DNA of 64,000 nt from Posidonia oceanica (taxonomy: Eukaryota; Streptophyta; Magnoliopsida; Alismatales; Posidoniaceae). Both the position numbers and the translations under genes were made by a program. Positions 24,634 to 39,000 of this stretch are shown piece after piece. The notes beneath the pieces are model-generated. The model was not told where the DNA came from. It searched no databases and saw only the letters and a program-made list of their open reading frames with translations. The stretch covers positions 15,084,001-15,148,000 of the forward strand of contig JAZBRS010000050.1 of NCBI GenBank assembly GCA_037176725.1, in the 5' to 3' direction. Within the stretch, counting starts at the first letter, position 1, and every line of letters begins with the position of its first letter.

Positions 24634-27600
24634 TGTAATAACGTGAATTTTTTATAACATTGTGAGTCAGAAAGTGTGAATTAGAAGGTGTGTGTAGAAA
24701 GTCAAATATGATGTGTTTTATACAAAAAATAGTATTTGCTACATTCTACACCTACTTTTTTAGACTCCTTGGGTGTTAAACGCAGCACATTGCATGTTTT
24801 GTGTTATATGCATGGCGTTGTGTATTTTACACCTCGAACAGTTTCTAGAGAATTTTGGCTCGTCGGTGGAATGCCTATATATATAGACCTGTCATTCCTT
24901 TTTCTCCAAGATTCTTTCCTTCCTCCTTCCGATGTCTAGGAGAGAGGTGTTTCCTGAGGGAGAATTCAGTGCAGAGAGGAAGCGAATTTTAAGAGTGTGA
25001 GTGAATGTGGGTTTGCATGATGGCAGAGAAGTTGGTTTTCTTCCTGCATGTTGAAGGTGGGTGTTGAAGCAGACCTCCGACGACCTATATTGCAATTCCA
25101 AGTGTCGTACTCAACTAGAAAATTTGCCCAGAAAGTCTGCTACAACCTAGAGCTTGAGGACGAGCTTTGAGAGCTTCTTGAGGTGGATTGCCGCAGTGCA
25201 TCTACGTGGCAAGCTTCTAGGACCTCCTATAAGTGGTGTGGACGTGGATTTCTAGTGGAAGTGGATTTCCGTGATCGGAGGTCAGCTTCAGAAGGTGTGA
25301 TCTCAGTCGTGCTTGTTGCCACCTTGAGTCGAAGGTAAGGACTCTTGCTCAAGGCTGAGAATCATTCTTCCTTTCTTTTGGTGTGCATGCACTCATTGTT
25401 GGATTCCCGGTGTTGTAAGAACTGCTGGGGATCGGTGAAGCTCGAAGGGAGATTGGGAAAGTGTTCAGATGATTGATCGAAGCTCTACTTTGCTTGGAGA
25501 CTTGTTGCATGGTGATGGGTTCATCTTGTGGTGTAAGGTACACACCCAATTAGAAGTAACTTAGACTGATTCTGAGGTTAGAAATATATTGCATGCAGTA
25601 GAATAGGTGCTCTTCCTAGTGTATTTTGGTTCCTTTATGAGATGGTGAGGGTGCATGCTAGTTTCAGGAATAGTTTGTGTAAAAATCTATAGCTTGGGTG
25701 TTAGACGCAAGAACATGGGCGTCTTGTGTAGGATGCAGCTGACTTAGTGTCTTACGTCCTTAAGTGGAAATCTGAAGGTTTGCTGTACAATTTTTTCATG
25801 TGATGACTTAGGGTATTTGAGTTTTCCCTTAATTTTTATAATGTAGAGTAAGTTTTATGGATGATCTTGGATGTGTTTTCCAATTAATTGAGCTTTTGTG
25901 TTTGAGTGTTGTGCACTGAATATAGTATTTAGAGGCGTAGGCAGCGGTGTAGGACGTAAATGTTCCTGCATTTTATGTAAAACGCAGCAAATATAGCATT
26001 CTACACTTTACTACAAGAACTTGAGGTTTGTTGCTGTTAAAGGTAATTTTGAGACCTTTAGTTTGATATGTTTTGTTGAATTTTCTAGAGTCCTATATTA
26101 CTCCGTTCAGCTAGTTCTTTACAGTAATTTTCTTCTATTTTGTTTATTAAATAGAAATGGTGAATGTTTTATGTTTTAGTGCTTTCAGCTGTTGTATGTT
26201 GGGGGTTGAATGGAACCTTAGGTGCATTTTTTGTCTGTGTTGGGTACTCTGTGAGATGCTAGAACTATCTGGGAGGTTTCGCATGTATGGACCGTGCATT
26301 GTGGCTAGTACAGCAGGAAGTTGTGGCCTATTGTGTTGGAGTGTGGTTTGGCTTTATTCGAAATAAGTTTTCGAATGTCTTTCCAATGATTTATGTTTGT
26401 GGAGACCAAGAGGTCAAGGAGGTTGAGGTTTATGAACCAATAAGACTGAGGTTGAGATATGGGAGCTAAGAGTGCCAGAGGATCGTGTCAACGGACCAAA
26501 GATGATTAATACCTCTGGAGGGTCATGTGCAAAGCTTAGGTTGAGGTTCCGAGTTGAGTGCCCGCAGGGTCAGGGGTGAGAGTCCCTAGGTGGCCCGAGC
26601 ACAAAGCCCTAGGTGCTAGTTGGGTTAAGGGTTTAGATTTTCCTAGGTGGCCTAAGTACTGACGACGCTGATAGTACATACCTTGTAAGAGTTTTCCAGA
26701 GCATAATATGCACGTGTCTTGCTTCTGATGATGTCCTAGAGTAGACCGTTGTGAGAGTTCTTTAGAGAGGAGTTATCCGGTACTGGTGGGCTCCTTCGTA
26801 AGGTAGCTCATCTGTGGCAGTGTAGTATACTTCAATGGCTACTTGTGGCCAGTGTCGGTCGCTTGGGTCCGAGTGATACAACACTTGTGTGTGTGTATGT
26901 TGTTGAAGTGTTTTGTATGCGATAGAGCAATCAGGCACTATTAGCTGTTTGATTTGCGCATTGAGTATGTGGATTCAGACTACATGTTTTGAGTTACTCA
27001 AAGAGAATGGAGTGTTTTGTGTTGTGTTGAGTTTTTAATAGATTTATTATAGAGTTTTGGAATACATGCTCTTATGATAAGATACATCATGTTTTCTATG
27101 CTTCAGTTATTGTGGCTTCGATATTTGAAAAGCACAGTGTATCTGACTTTGGTAGATTAATTAGAGTTGTTCGAGATACATGTCCTGGAGTTTTACATAC
27201 ATGCTCTTGGTTGGTTTTGGTTTTCCGTATTTTGTTGCCTGGATGGTTTTGAGGCGGTTTACTGAGAGAAGATCTATAGTTCGTTTGGTACATTGGACTA
27301 ACACATTTGAGGCACGCATTACATTGGACTCATGCATTTGAGGCATGCATTACGTGTACGCGTTTTTTATCGGTTTGTTGTTAAGTTGAGATTTTAGTGT
27401 ATTTAATATTAGTTTTCTGATGCATATCTTTGTGGCTCGTGTGCATCATGATTTCAAAGATTTTCAGTTGATTTCTGGGACATCAAAATTGGGATGCCAG
27501 TAGTGTTGTTTAAAATTATGGATTTCGAGTCGAATTTTTTGTAGATTTCAGTATGTGTGGTGATGTATGCATAGGTAGTTTGGTACATCGCATCTTTCTA

Positions 27601-27992
27601 TGATTTTGACTTTCGACATCGATATTATGATGTCAGCCTCAGATTTGTGGGTTTCGCACGTTAAAGTGGTGCATCATGCTTGCACGTTTTACAATGCGTT
27701 CGGGTTCTATCTTGTATTACTTTTGGTTTTTATAGCCTTGGTGGGTGTGTACTATGTGACATTTTTAGTGGTCACTTACATGTATTTTGTTTTGTATTTT
27801 GTAGGTACAGATTAGAAGATGATTTCTTATTAATACATATAGAGGAGTCACTGAACTACACATCGAGAATCTTGGATAAATGTTATGTCCTAATTCTATT
27901 ATTATTACTTTGATTTATGAATTAGGATCTAGTTAATAAAGAAAAAAATATATACGATTTATTAAATGTGTGTGATAACCGACGTCGTTGCA
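24634..27992 (+). mobile_element. Degenerate solo LTR, 3359 bp, related to the 19.7-kb LTR
   Basis: Begins TGTAATAACG and ends CGTCGTTGCA, with AAAGT on both sides (24629-24633 and 27993-27997). A strong TATA box (CTATATATATAG, about 24875-24886) lies 240 bases from the start. Sequence order parallels the 19733-21808 LTR: AATACCTCTGGAGG, GTGAGAGTCCCTAGG, CTTGTGGCCAGTGTCGGTCG, and finally TTTTGTAGGTACAGATTAGAAG-like sequence at 27798-27819. Instead of TTCGG words it carries GTTAGACGCA/GTTAAACGCAGC words. The right end is less certain than in the other solo LTRs. Confidence 0.6.
24875..24886 (+). promoter_or_regulatory. TATA box of the 24.6-kb LTR
   Basis: CTATATATATAG followed 25-35 bases later by a CT-rich initiator region. 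The position fits a U3 promoter of the solo LTR; it could drive read-through transcription to the right, towards the 3' side of CSN3. Confidence 0.5.
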
Positions 27993-27997
27993 AAAGT

Positions 27998-30085
27998 AAT
28001 TGGAATTCCTATCGCCCATGTACCAATAACATTCATCTTCGTTAATTTCAGCAGTTATGGCCCGCTCCCCTGCCAAGATTTTTGTGGTTAAGACACCTCT
28101 CCTTATGTATTTATTCTTTGTAAAGTTCCCATAAGGGCCTCCACACGAATTTTGTGATGCATGCATTTGTCAGGATGCCACCAGGATCCCATGCTTCTCA
28201 AATGATCCGCCCATGATCAGAGTCCGTCGACCACAAGTTTTCAAATCTAAAACGTTTTAGTGACTATCCCGCATTAATCAAATTAAGTACCCTCCAAAAT
28301 AAAGGCAACAATTAATATTCCTTTCAAAACAAGACAGCAAGACACAAGGGGTAAGTAACTTCTATTTGGATTTTTTTTTGTGAGGGGTTAAGGTTTTAGT
28401 GGTTTGCATTATTTTGAGTTAGATTTAATTAGAAAGAATTCTTTTAATTCAAGTTTTTAGTTTAGTCAAGCTCCTGGTATTTTAAAAAGAAGTAATTATT
28501 CTTTCAAATTAGTGAGAGTATCAACTCCTACATCATGGTAAAGTGGTAAGTTCGCCACCTACAATTGCATAATAAAATTGAAACGCAGGAGTTGAGGGTT
28601 AATGGATAGACTTGTCGGATGCAACACTGTTTGCACTAACTTTTGACTAATTATTTGATGCTTCTTCGGATATCCTTAATTGACCAACAGAGTATCTCTA
28701 TCCTAACTTCCTCTGCAAGTCTTGTGCTTGATTGATGTTCTTTATTTTGTTCGTTCTGCATCATTTTCTCAAAGTCGCCCTGCTCTAACAAACCATGATT
28801 AATAATCATCGGAGCGTTTGATTACACGATTTTGACTTCTTCAACCTTTTTTCTCAATGAAGTCAATATTGTTCTCTACATGTATCTTTTCTTGAATGAT
28901 TTTTTCTTGAATTTCTCAGTCTCTCTTGAATTTTTCATTAGGCTACCTCAAAATTTGGATTGCATTAACGGAATATACTTATCCAAAAGAAATGTGAAGT
29001 TAAATTTTCTATTAACCAAACGCTATAACTTCAATTCGAATAAGAAAAACCAAAAAACGTAGGTTGTTTAGTTCTTATTCTTTGACTTTAAATTCCAATT
29101 GAAATTACAACTCTTGCAAGCCAAGCTTTAATAGGCATCTTATCTACATTCTAGAAATTGACAGGGATTTTATGAAAAGAACCCTGATATGAGTGGATTA
29201 TAATGAAAAACTAATATAATATCCTTTCTTGCTAAAGTTGTAATATACAGGCATCTTATCTACATATAATGTGGAAGTTGTCGGTTGCCCACTTGTGCAT
29301 GTTATCTTCATATGGTAAACAAATTAAAAAATTGCCATCTAAGCCCTTCTAGTAAAATATAATAAAAAAGTAGAATTATGACCTATAAATGATTTTTGTT
29401 CAATAAGGAATGGTGCCCGAAATTGCTGGATCACTTTTGCATAATATCTTGTATATTGTTTCTGTAAGAAGTTCCTACCATCTATGAGGATCTATTGAGC
29501 GACGTAAATTAAGTACCAACTTCAGCCACTATAACTGAAACTAGAACAGAAACCCAACATGACACCTTGCAAGATTAGTAAATACCATTCTCAAAAAGAA
29601 TACGACCGAAACTAATCAATAAACCCCAATAGATAACTTGCATGAATAAGGATTTAAGGCATCTGTAGTGTCGTACGATTGTTATAGTGAAAATTATCAA
29701 CTATTTGGAACAGGCTTCTGGATGCATCTGTTGAATGGTGCAACACGTCTGACCTAATAAAAAAAGTGACTTGAAGTGGAAAACACTCTGCCAACTGCCA
29801 AGTCATATGTATACTAAGTAGGAATCGATATTAGATACAGATGCTCTTCAGAACTGGAGTATTCCAGTGCCACTACATCGATAAGAAACACCTTGCTGTG
29901 ATCTGAACAGGTTCGTAGCAAGTAAAAGGCACGAGTCTGTCACGCCCAGGACGGAGTTTGGAATACAAGAGGCTTGACATGATATCAACCGCAGTAAAAA
30001 CCGAAAACTGACTCTCAAAATGGACGTGGTGATGTCCACATAATGACACTCACTTTTCCAGATATCTTCAACCTAACCGCCACTG
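27998..30085. other. Gene-free spacer downstream of CSN3
   Basis: AT-rich and without a recognised gene. The stretch nearest 30085 is presumably the CSN3 3' untranslated region (minus strand); no unambiguous polyadenylation signal was chosen. Confidence 0.45.
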
Positions 30086-33000
30086 TCAAATGAATTTGTG
30101 AGGTACAGAATCGAAGTCATCAAAATCAAACCTCGCTCTTTCTCTGCCAACCTTAAAAAAACATTTACTGTCAACTTCCTTGTTCAGATTAAAATAACAG
30201 CAGCTAAACTTCCAACAAAGTAGAATGCAACTGACCTTTGTCACATATATAGGATCACATGATATTTGGTCCTCGATTGTGCTTAATTTCTTTGACAATG
30301 CCATTACCCTGTAGCAATTTTGAAAAAGAGAACCAATTAATCATCATTCTCAAATTTCTTGGTATAATCGTAACCTAAAAGGAATGGCATCAGTGTAACT
30401 AAATAACAAGAAAGAAACCTAGAACCACCTTTCCATGAAAAACAGATATAAAGAGGAGAACATAAGACCTAGTTACCTGCCACTTGGTATCTCAATTTGA
30501 TGAGGCAGCCACAGTATCACACATGGTAAAAAATCATAATATTAGGGGAAATAACTAGATACACAGAGATTCAGTTACAACCTATTAGTGTCGAAAATGA
30601 CAAACATTCTCGGAATGCAAACAATTCACAGAAAAGGTCCAACATTACGTGGAAAGTTCACGCCTTTATGGTAACTCACTGTACCATAAAGGTATTGCAG
30701 AAATGCTCAAATATTAAATTGAGGTCGCAAAATCAGGAGAAGAACAATGCTTTAAGCAACTGAGATTGATTAATTATACACCAGCACTATCCTTTTTTTT
30801 TCTTTAGAGAGGGTGGGAATGTGGGAAACCACATTATTGATGACATCCAAGTCGCCCTCCAAGTCTGATCGATCAGCATTTAATTGATGATATCAGCATG
30901 TTGCATTATGAAGACATTATCAACATGCTGATAACAGCAATCAATCATTAGGTTCTAATAAATACTTTAATTTCCAATTAGAAGCTCTACTTTCCAACAA
31001 ACCAATTAATAAGGTTGTTAGGAGACAAGGCAACCAAGATGATGGCTAGATCACCTAGGCACCAAAAAGCATATCCACTTTTATAACATAAAATGCAAAA
31101 TATGTAACTGTAAACGAAAAGGATACACTCCAACATACTTGTGAATAAGAATATCAAGTCATAAGTGAAAATTATGATATAAAATTATTGATGTTCTAAT
31201 ATCAACTGTAATAAATTATAATTTTACTATCTGTAGATATTGCCTAGACACTGTAAGACGTGAACAAGGAGATGCCTAGGTGCCCAAGGCGAGAATAAGG
31301 CAAAGCCTAGGTGCTCAAGGCGAGAACAAGGCGACGCCTAGACATGATTTTTGTTAGAAATGTCACCCAAGCGCCCACTGCCTTGCTTGCATGGACGCCT
31401 TGTTGCCTAGACAGAACCATAACACCTTCCTCCACCCAATTAGAGCAGACTTAACATTTACCTTCACAAATCCTCAAGTACTTCAAAACAGCTAAACGCA
31501 CTGTCAGTTCACAATGCTATATAAACTGGACATCGTAAATTGGCTAAACAAAGTATCAAAAGTTTGAAATGTGTGGGCTTCGTCGATTATATAAGTGAGT
31601 GATATACCATACGCATTTGATTCCATTTTTAAAGTTGAAGACTAAGATAGCAAATGGATTACGTCGACTATTGTACCTTCTAATAGATGAATCAATCTGC
31701 TCAATCATCTTACAAGTTTTATACTGCTCAGGATCCTCATTAAAACTGACCATCCCATCCTTCTGATTAATTGTTGCAAAAATTTCACCGTCTTGAATCT
31801 GGAAAGAAAGGTAACAAATAAAAACAAGCACCATCCAGCAATAATTCTTGAACATCAAAGGAAAGAGTGAAATACCATGCGAAGGACATGCATCTCAGCT
31901 TCCTTTGATGTCTCAAGCTGCACCGTGTTGGCTATATCATGGAGAGATAGGGTCAAGTATGTTTGTGTTAATCTCTGTATATTACGCTTATACAGAGATG
32001 ATAAAACCTGCTTAACCAGTCCCATATTGTTGTCCTAGAATGTTAAAAAAATGTAAGTGTATAGATGATGCCTTTGGGAAATAATTTCAATTATAAATAC
32101 ACTAATTACAGCGAGTAACACCAGCATATACATAGTAGAAAAAACTGAAGAATGCAGATCATTAGTATGACAAACACTATACAATCATAGCATCAGAAGA
32201 TGCCGCAGCAGGATTACATGATGATTGCCAATCAACGTTACAGGTGAGAGAATAGATACACCAGAATATTTATCTAAAGAAAAACAGGTATACCAGAAAC
32301 AGTGAAAAGAAATAGAGCTCACATTCTGAAACTTCTCCATGTTTGACTGAATAAATTGCTCCAATTCAGAGTACTTCCCAGTCTCGTAGCCAGTTACCAA
32401 CTCAATATAAATCTAGAAAGAAAAGCATAGAGATCAAGATATTAAGAAGAGAACAATAATTTTAAAAATTGAGGACCTCATACATCTAGGAAGTTATAAA
32501 ATATTTTGCTTCATAGTATACAAGACTTTGTTAGCTAAATATACCTTCCAATTGGCCTTCACAACAGAAGGCCTCTACGACCAACTTAAGGAGATACAGA
32601 CAAATGATGTAAAACTATACGATATGGGCACATCAACAACGCAATTGTCGAAACCAATTGAATGATCAAACCATGGACAGAGCTTATGCATCTGGGGAAC
32701 TATAGAATATTTTGGTTCATAGTTATACAAGATTTTGTTAGCTAAATATACCTTCCAATTGACCTTCACAACAAAAGGCCCCTACGACAAGCTTAAAGAG
32801 AGACAGACACATGATGTAAAACTATACGATATGGACACATCAACAATGCAATTGTTGAACCCATTTGAATGATCAAACCATGAACAGAGCCTATGCATCT
32901 GGGGAACTATAGAATATTTTGGTTCATAGTGATACAAGATTTTGTTAGCTAAACATACCTTCCATTTGGCCTTCACGATAAACTTTCAAAAGAAAAATTG

Positions 33001-36000
33001 GCCTTCACAATAAAGGGCCCCTAACTTAAGTACATACAGACAAATGACACGAACCCGTACAACATGGGCACATCAACAGGACAATTGCTGAAAGCACAGG
33101 AATGACAAATCAAGGACAATAAAGCAGTCGTCTATAAACATACTCATATACAGTTAAAAAAATATAAGAAGGGAAGTGATTCTCTCACACTTTAACAAAC
33201 TTACACAAGGAAAAGAGAGAATAAGGAAGAAAGAAATAAGTGCAACGGGGGACGAGACTTTGGGGTCTTGAGGGTAGGAGGGATGCTCTTATCATGCATG
33301 TTTTTGCTTACATCTACTGAAAAACCTACACCAATAGGAGAAGACCAATACACACACAATTTAACAGCCTACCACGTAAAATATAAATATAAAGATTGAG
33401 ACAGTCGGCAATAGGGGATGGACTAGCTTATATCTCATAATCTATAAATAGGAGGTTTAACACAGTTGATTAAATAGAAATATATATTAAAATATATTTT
33501 ATAAAAGAAATAACTTGTAAGGAAAAACACCAGAAACAGAGAAGCAAAGGAAAGAATTACAAATAGATTCAGGTGCATTTTCATGTATCCAATCTTTTTA
33601 CGACCATGAAAGTTTTCAAGTGTTTATCATGTTGAAATGTTGGTATGTTAGATTCGATATTGACAAGAGTTGACAAATGACAACTAACTCATTTGCTTTG
33701 AAAGAGTCAGAAATATATAGACATCACCTATGAAGAATAATACACCAAGGAAATAGCTTTTTATTTGGAAATCCCCTGTAAAGTTGATTGTCATAATTAC
33801 ACAAATACGCATAATAACAAGAGAAATGATTGATACAATTTCAAACTGAACAGAAGTTCCAAAATAAATGATATCTTAAAATCACCTGAGTATGGTTTTT
33901 TAAATTTCTTTGAGCTGTGGCAGATGTATATTTTGGAAATAGTGGGACCTGCTAAAAAATAAGAAGTTGATGAGAACATACGATAATAAGCAATAAAGTC
34001 AATAGAATACGTAACATGAAAAAAAAAATGTAGAAAATAGAGAAATGGGAGATAAAAGAGTATATCTTATTAATTTTGTGTGGTTACATATATATAGAGT
34101 TAATTAGTAACCCTAGAAGTAACTGGATATCCAACTACCCGGTTATCCATATAGACTAACTAATATCCATCTATACATAATCTCTAACACTCCCCCTCAA
34201 GCTGGAGCATACATATCAATCATACCCAGCTTGATACATAAAGACTGAAAAACACCAGTACTTAAGTCCTTAGTGAAGATATCTACCAACTGCTCTGAAG
34301 ACTGAGTGTAAAGTGTGGAAATGACCCCCTTCATCACAAGATCTCTCACGTAATGACAATCAACCTCAATATACTTAGTGCGCTCATGGAAGGTGGAATT
34401 GTTTGCAATGAATATAGCAACTTGGTTATCACACCACATAGACATGGGAAGCTCAACATCGTAATCAAATTGCTCCAAGAGTGACTTGATCCTTATCATC
34501 TAACAAGCTATCTGCGCCATGGACCTATACTCTGTCTCTGCACTGGACATTGACACCACATTCTATTTCTTACTTCGTCAAGTAATAAAATTGCCTCCTA
34601 CATAAGTATAAAAGCTAGATGTGAATTTTCTGTCCCCACGATCTCCTGCATATCCTAAGTCTGAATAAGCCATGATCCTTGTTTGACCATTTTTCTTGTC
34701 GACTAGACCTTTCCCTGGAGCACCCTTAACATAAGATAGGACACGAAAGACTCAGTCCAGTGTACTTTCCTCGGCTCATACATGAACTGGCTGAGAAGAC
34801 TGACTGCATATGAGATATCAGATCGAGTCATTGCCAGATAAATGAATTTCCCGATCAATCGTCTGTACTGACTAAGATCCTCTAACAAGTCCGAGCTGGT
34901 ATCCCAGAATGTAGGTGTCTGCTTGATAGGTGTGCTCTCTGGTTTGCACCCTAGAAGACCTATTTCTTGTAGGAGATCTAGTACATATTTTCTCTATGAT
35001 AGTGCCATTCTTCCATTTGCATAAGCGAACTCAATCCCAAGAAAATAACATGGCTTCCTCATATCCTTTGTGACAAAATGAGTGTGAAGATGTTGTTTGA
35101 TGTCCGCAATACCCTTTACATCACTACCTGTCACCAATATATCATCCACATATACTGCCAGAATAACACAGCCACTAGAAGTCTTCCTGTAGAAGACTGA
35201 ATGATCAATGACACACTTCTGAAATCCCCCAGCTAGAACCACCACCTGACTGAATTTCTCAAACCATGCCTGGGGACTCTGTTTGAGTCCATAAATCGTC
35301 TTCTTTAGTCTGCACACATGATCCTCCTCCTGAGCAACATAATCTAGAGGTTGCTTCATAAGCACAGACTCTCCATATAATAAGACATTCTTGACATCCA
35401 ACTGGCATAACTCCCAAAAATGGTTGAGAGCTATAGACGGAATAATCCTGATAGAGTTAAGATGGACGACAAGAGAAAAAAACTCTGCATAGTCAATGCC
35501 ATATGTCTGAGTAAAGCCTCGAGCAACCAATCGGACTTTGTATCTGTCAATGCTGCCATCCACCTTATACTTGATCGTGTATACCCATTTGCAGGTGATT
35601 ACTATAACCCCAACAGTGCAGGTCACTAACTCTCAAGTACCATGAGTGGTTAATGCAGCAAGCTCCTCATCCATTGTAATCTTCCAGTGAGGAAGGGACA
35701 GTGTCTTATGATGATTCCTGGGAATGAACTCTGAAGAGAGAGACAATGCAAAACTACGGAATCTAGGGTAAAGAGAGGCATATGACACAAAATTGGAAAT
35801 TGGATGAGCAGTGAAAGAGCGAATACCTTTTCAAAGAGCAATAGGAATGTCTGAGGGGTTGGGGGCGGATTTGCAGCTGTAGAGGAGTCTGGTTCGGTTG
35901 GAAGAGGTGCTGGTGTACTCTGCCGACGGTGATATACCTGCAAAGGGCAATCTGCCTGCAAAACCTGTGTATGCACAGTGGGGATTCCTGGAGACACGAT

Positions 36001-39000
36001 ATCCTAACACTCAATGACACTCAACCACGGATGGCAAGGGAACATACCCAACTAGTGGTGGAGACGCATCGGAGTAATGCATAGACTTAAAAAAGATGAC
36101 ATCGGCCGAGACAAAATACCACCGAGTAAGAGGATGAAAACATCTATAACATTTCTGAGTTCTAGAATACTCCACAAAGATGCATTTTATAGACCTAGGA
36201 GACAACTTATCTAACCCAAAGGATAGATCCTGGACAAAATCGACACAACTAAAAACCCGAGGAGTTACAGGGAACAAATATGTGTCAGGTTTGAGACGAC
36301 GGATACGAACCTCCCCCCTCAGAGGACCAAAAGACATCTTATTTATGAGATATGTGACTGTAAGGACAGCATCAGACCACAAATATTTTGAAACATGCAT
36401 ATGTAACATGATAGTACGAGTCACATCCAAGATATGTCTATGCTTATGCTCTGCTACCCCATTTTGTTGTGAAGTGTGAAGACATAAAGTCTGATGTAGA
36501 ATGCCTAATGAAGCACAAAGGGATGCAATTTTTGTTTGAGCAAACTCAAGAGCATTATCAGTACGCAAAAAACTTTGGAGTAACATCAAACTGATTTTTT
36601 ATTTCGGAAAGAATAGTTTTGAGTACATCATAAATATAACCATGGTCTTTAAGCAAATAGACCCAAGATGCTCTCGAGAAATCATCAATAAAAACTATGA
36701 AATATCTATGACCAGATAATGACCAGATACTGACCGGACCTGACATCACAATGAATTAACTCAAATAAACTAAGACTCGATACAAGACGCAAATTTTTAA
36801 AGAAAGCACGATGATGCTTTCCTAACTGACACGACTCACAATTAAACTGGGACACAGAACACCACGGTAAAGCCTGCTGTAACTTCTGATGAGATGGATG
36901 ACCTAACCGATAGTGCCAAATGGTAGAAGACTCAGATGTAGATGCCACAGATGCTAATTCTTGAGGTATATCATTGGAGACCAGCTTGTACACACCATTC
37001 CCTCACTCACGGCCCAAACCAATCCTCTTCCCCATCTGCAAATCCTGAAATGTACAATGAAAAGGGAAAAAGGTGACAAAACAACGTAATTATTTAGTAA
37101 TAACACTAATTGAAAGCAGGTTAATAGAAAATTCAAGCACAAAAAGAACATGTTCAAGAGGTAGTTGTGAAAAGATTTGCATAACCCTTTCACCAGAGAC
37201 AGGACAAGATCGACCATCAGCAATTGCCACTGACCGAATATCAGAAAGATGAGTAAACAGACTTTTTGTACCTGTCATGTGTGAGGCACCGGAATCAATA
37301 ATCCAGGAAGGCTGCCTGGATGCAAGGAGAGTACTAGTACTTGAGGAGATTGCTTGCGTTGCAGTGGCCGCGGAATCAATGACCTTAGCTGTAGGAGCCG
37401 CTCATAGTCAGCCTGACAAACAGTAAAAATCTGATCATCATTTGTTGAAGTGACAGGTGGAGACTCTGTAGTAACATGCGATGTCGATGGTCTGCCAATC
37501 AGATCCCAACATCAATCAGCCCGATGTGTACACTTGAGACGTCCACCACTATCAGAACGGCCTTGTCTACTTCCACGAAAACCTCCATGACCACGTCTCC
37601 TAGTAGTAGCCATCGCAAATGACTCTGGAGTAGAAGTAGAGGTAGAGGTGGAAGCAGAAGTCCCTGTGGAAACCTGTAATGACTTGGAGAAAACTGTCTG
37701 TAGATCTGGAAGACTGTCTGCACCCAAAACCTGTCCACGAATCTGTAAACTAAGATCTGAATTTAGGCTGAAGAGGTAGATAGACACTGCAAGCTCTTCC
37801 CGATACTTCTTCATCTGACATATCGCCCGTGAGGGGTTGATACATCTCCAGCTCATCAAGTAAGACATGTAGGCGAGTGAAATGTTCCTATAGTGAACGT
37901 TCACCTTGGCGAATGATGAACAACTGCTCATATACCTCGAAAACACATGAGATGTTTTTCTCATGACCATATGTAAGTCGACATGTGTCCCAAATCTTCT
38001 TGGCTGGCCTCAGTAACATGATACCACGTGCAATTTACTGCTCCACACTGTTCCCAAGCCATGTCACAATGGCTGCATCATCCGCACACCAATCGTCATA
38101 TGCAGCATCTTTACTGTCCGGAGGAGGCTATGTAAGATGCTTCAACTTCCGATGTACAAGACAGAATGTTTTGAAGTCTTGGGATCACAGAAGATAGTTT
38201 GTGCCATTTAACTTCTCAGAGGTACCACCCAGATGCTTAACTAGTGACTCCCGAGAGGCCATAACATAATGCTAAAACAAACGAATACCAATATATAATC
38301 TGAAAAACACACAGAAGTGAACCGGACTGCTCACCACACCGTGTGGATGTGACGTATCCACACCCGACTGAGACTGGAGACGGAGAAGGGGCTTAGAACA
38401 TGGCCTGAACTGCGAAACGACGGCACGGGAGGAACTGGACTGCCCCTACAGAGAACGGAAGACGACGGGAGCCTTCATCGGCAACAGGACATCCGCCGGA
38501 GAAGGGTTAGCAGGCCGGCCGACAGCCTGGACTGGCCGGACGATGACCTGTGGCAGCCTGGAGGGTCGAAGGAGGGCCTGGAAGGCCGGAGGAACGCGGA
38601 CTGGAGTGGCCAGAGGAGGGCAGACGGTGGCCTGGAAGGGCCGAACGAGGTGGATGACGGCCTGGAAGGGCCAGAGGAGGGCGAACGGTGGCCTGAAGGG
38701 GCCAGACGAGGCAGACGACGGCCTGGAAGGGCCGGGCTAGGTCAGACGGCGGCTTGGATGAGCCAGAAGACGACTTGGATGGCCGGACTGTGGCCGGCGA
38801 CAGCCTGGAAAGGCCAGACAGGCCTAGAAAACGGCCGGAAGGGCTGGACGGCAGCGGAATAGGTGGCCAGAGGGCCTGAACGACGGCGGAATGTGGCCGG
38901 ATGGCCTGAACAGTGGTGGTGGGTGGTTGTGACGGCTAGAATTAGGGTTTATCTTCTTTGCTCTGGTACCATGTAGAAGATAGAGAAATGGGAGATAAAA

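Noticed and set aside
38543..38862. Glycine/tryptophan-rich open frames in the GC-rich block
   Set aside because: They lie in the leader of the copia element, on the opposite strand to its genes, and arise from short GGCCTGGAAGGG repeats.
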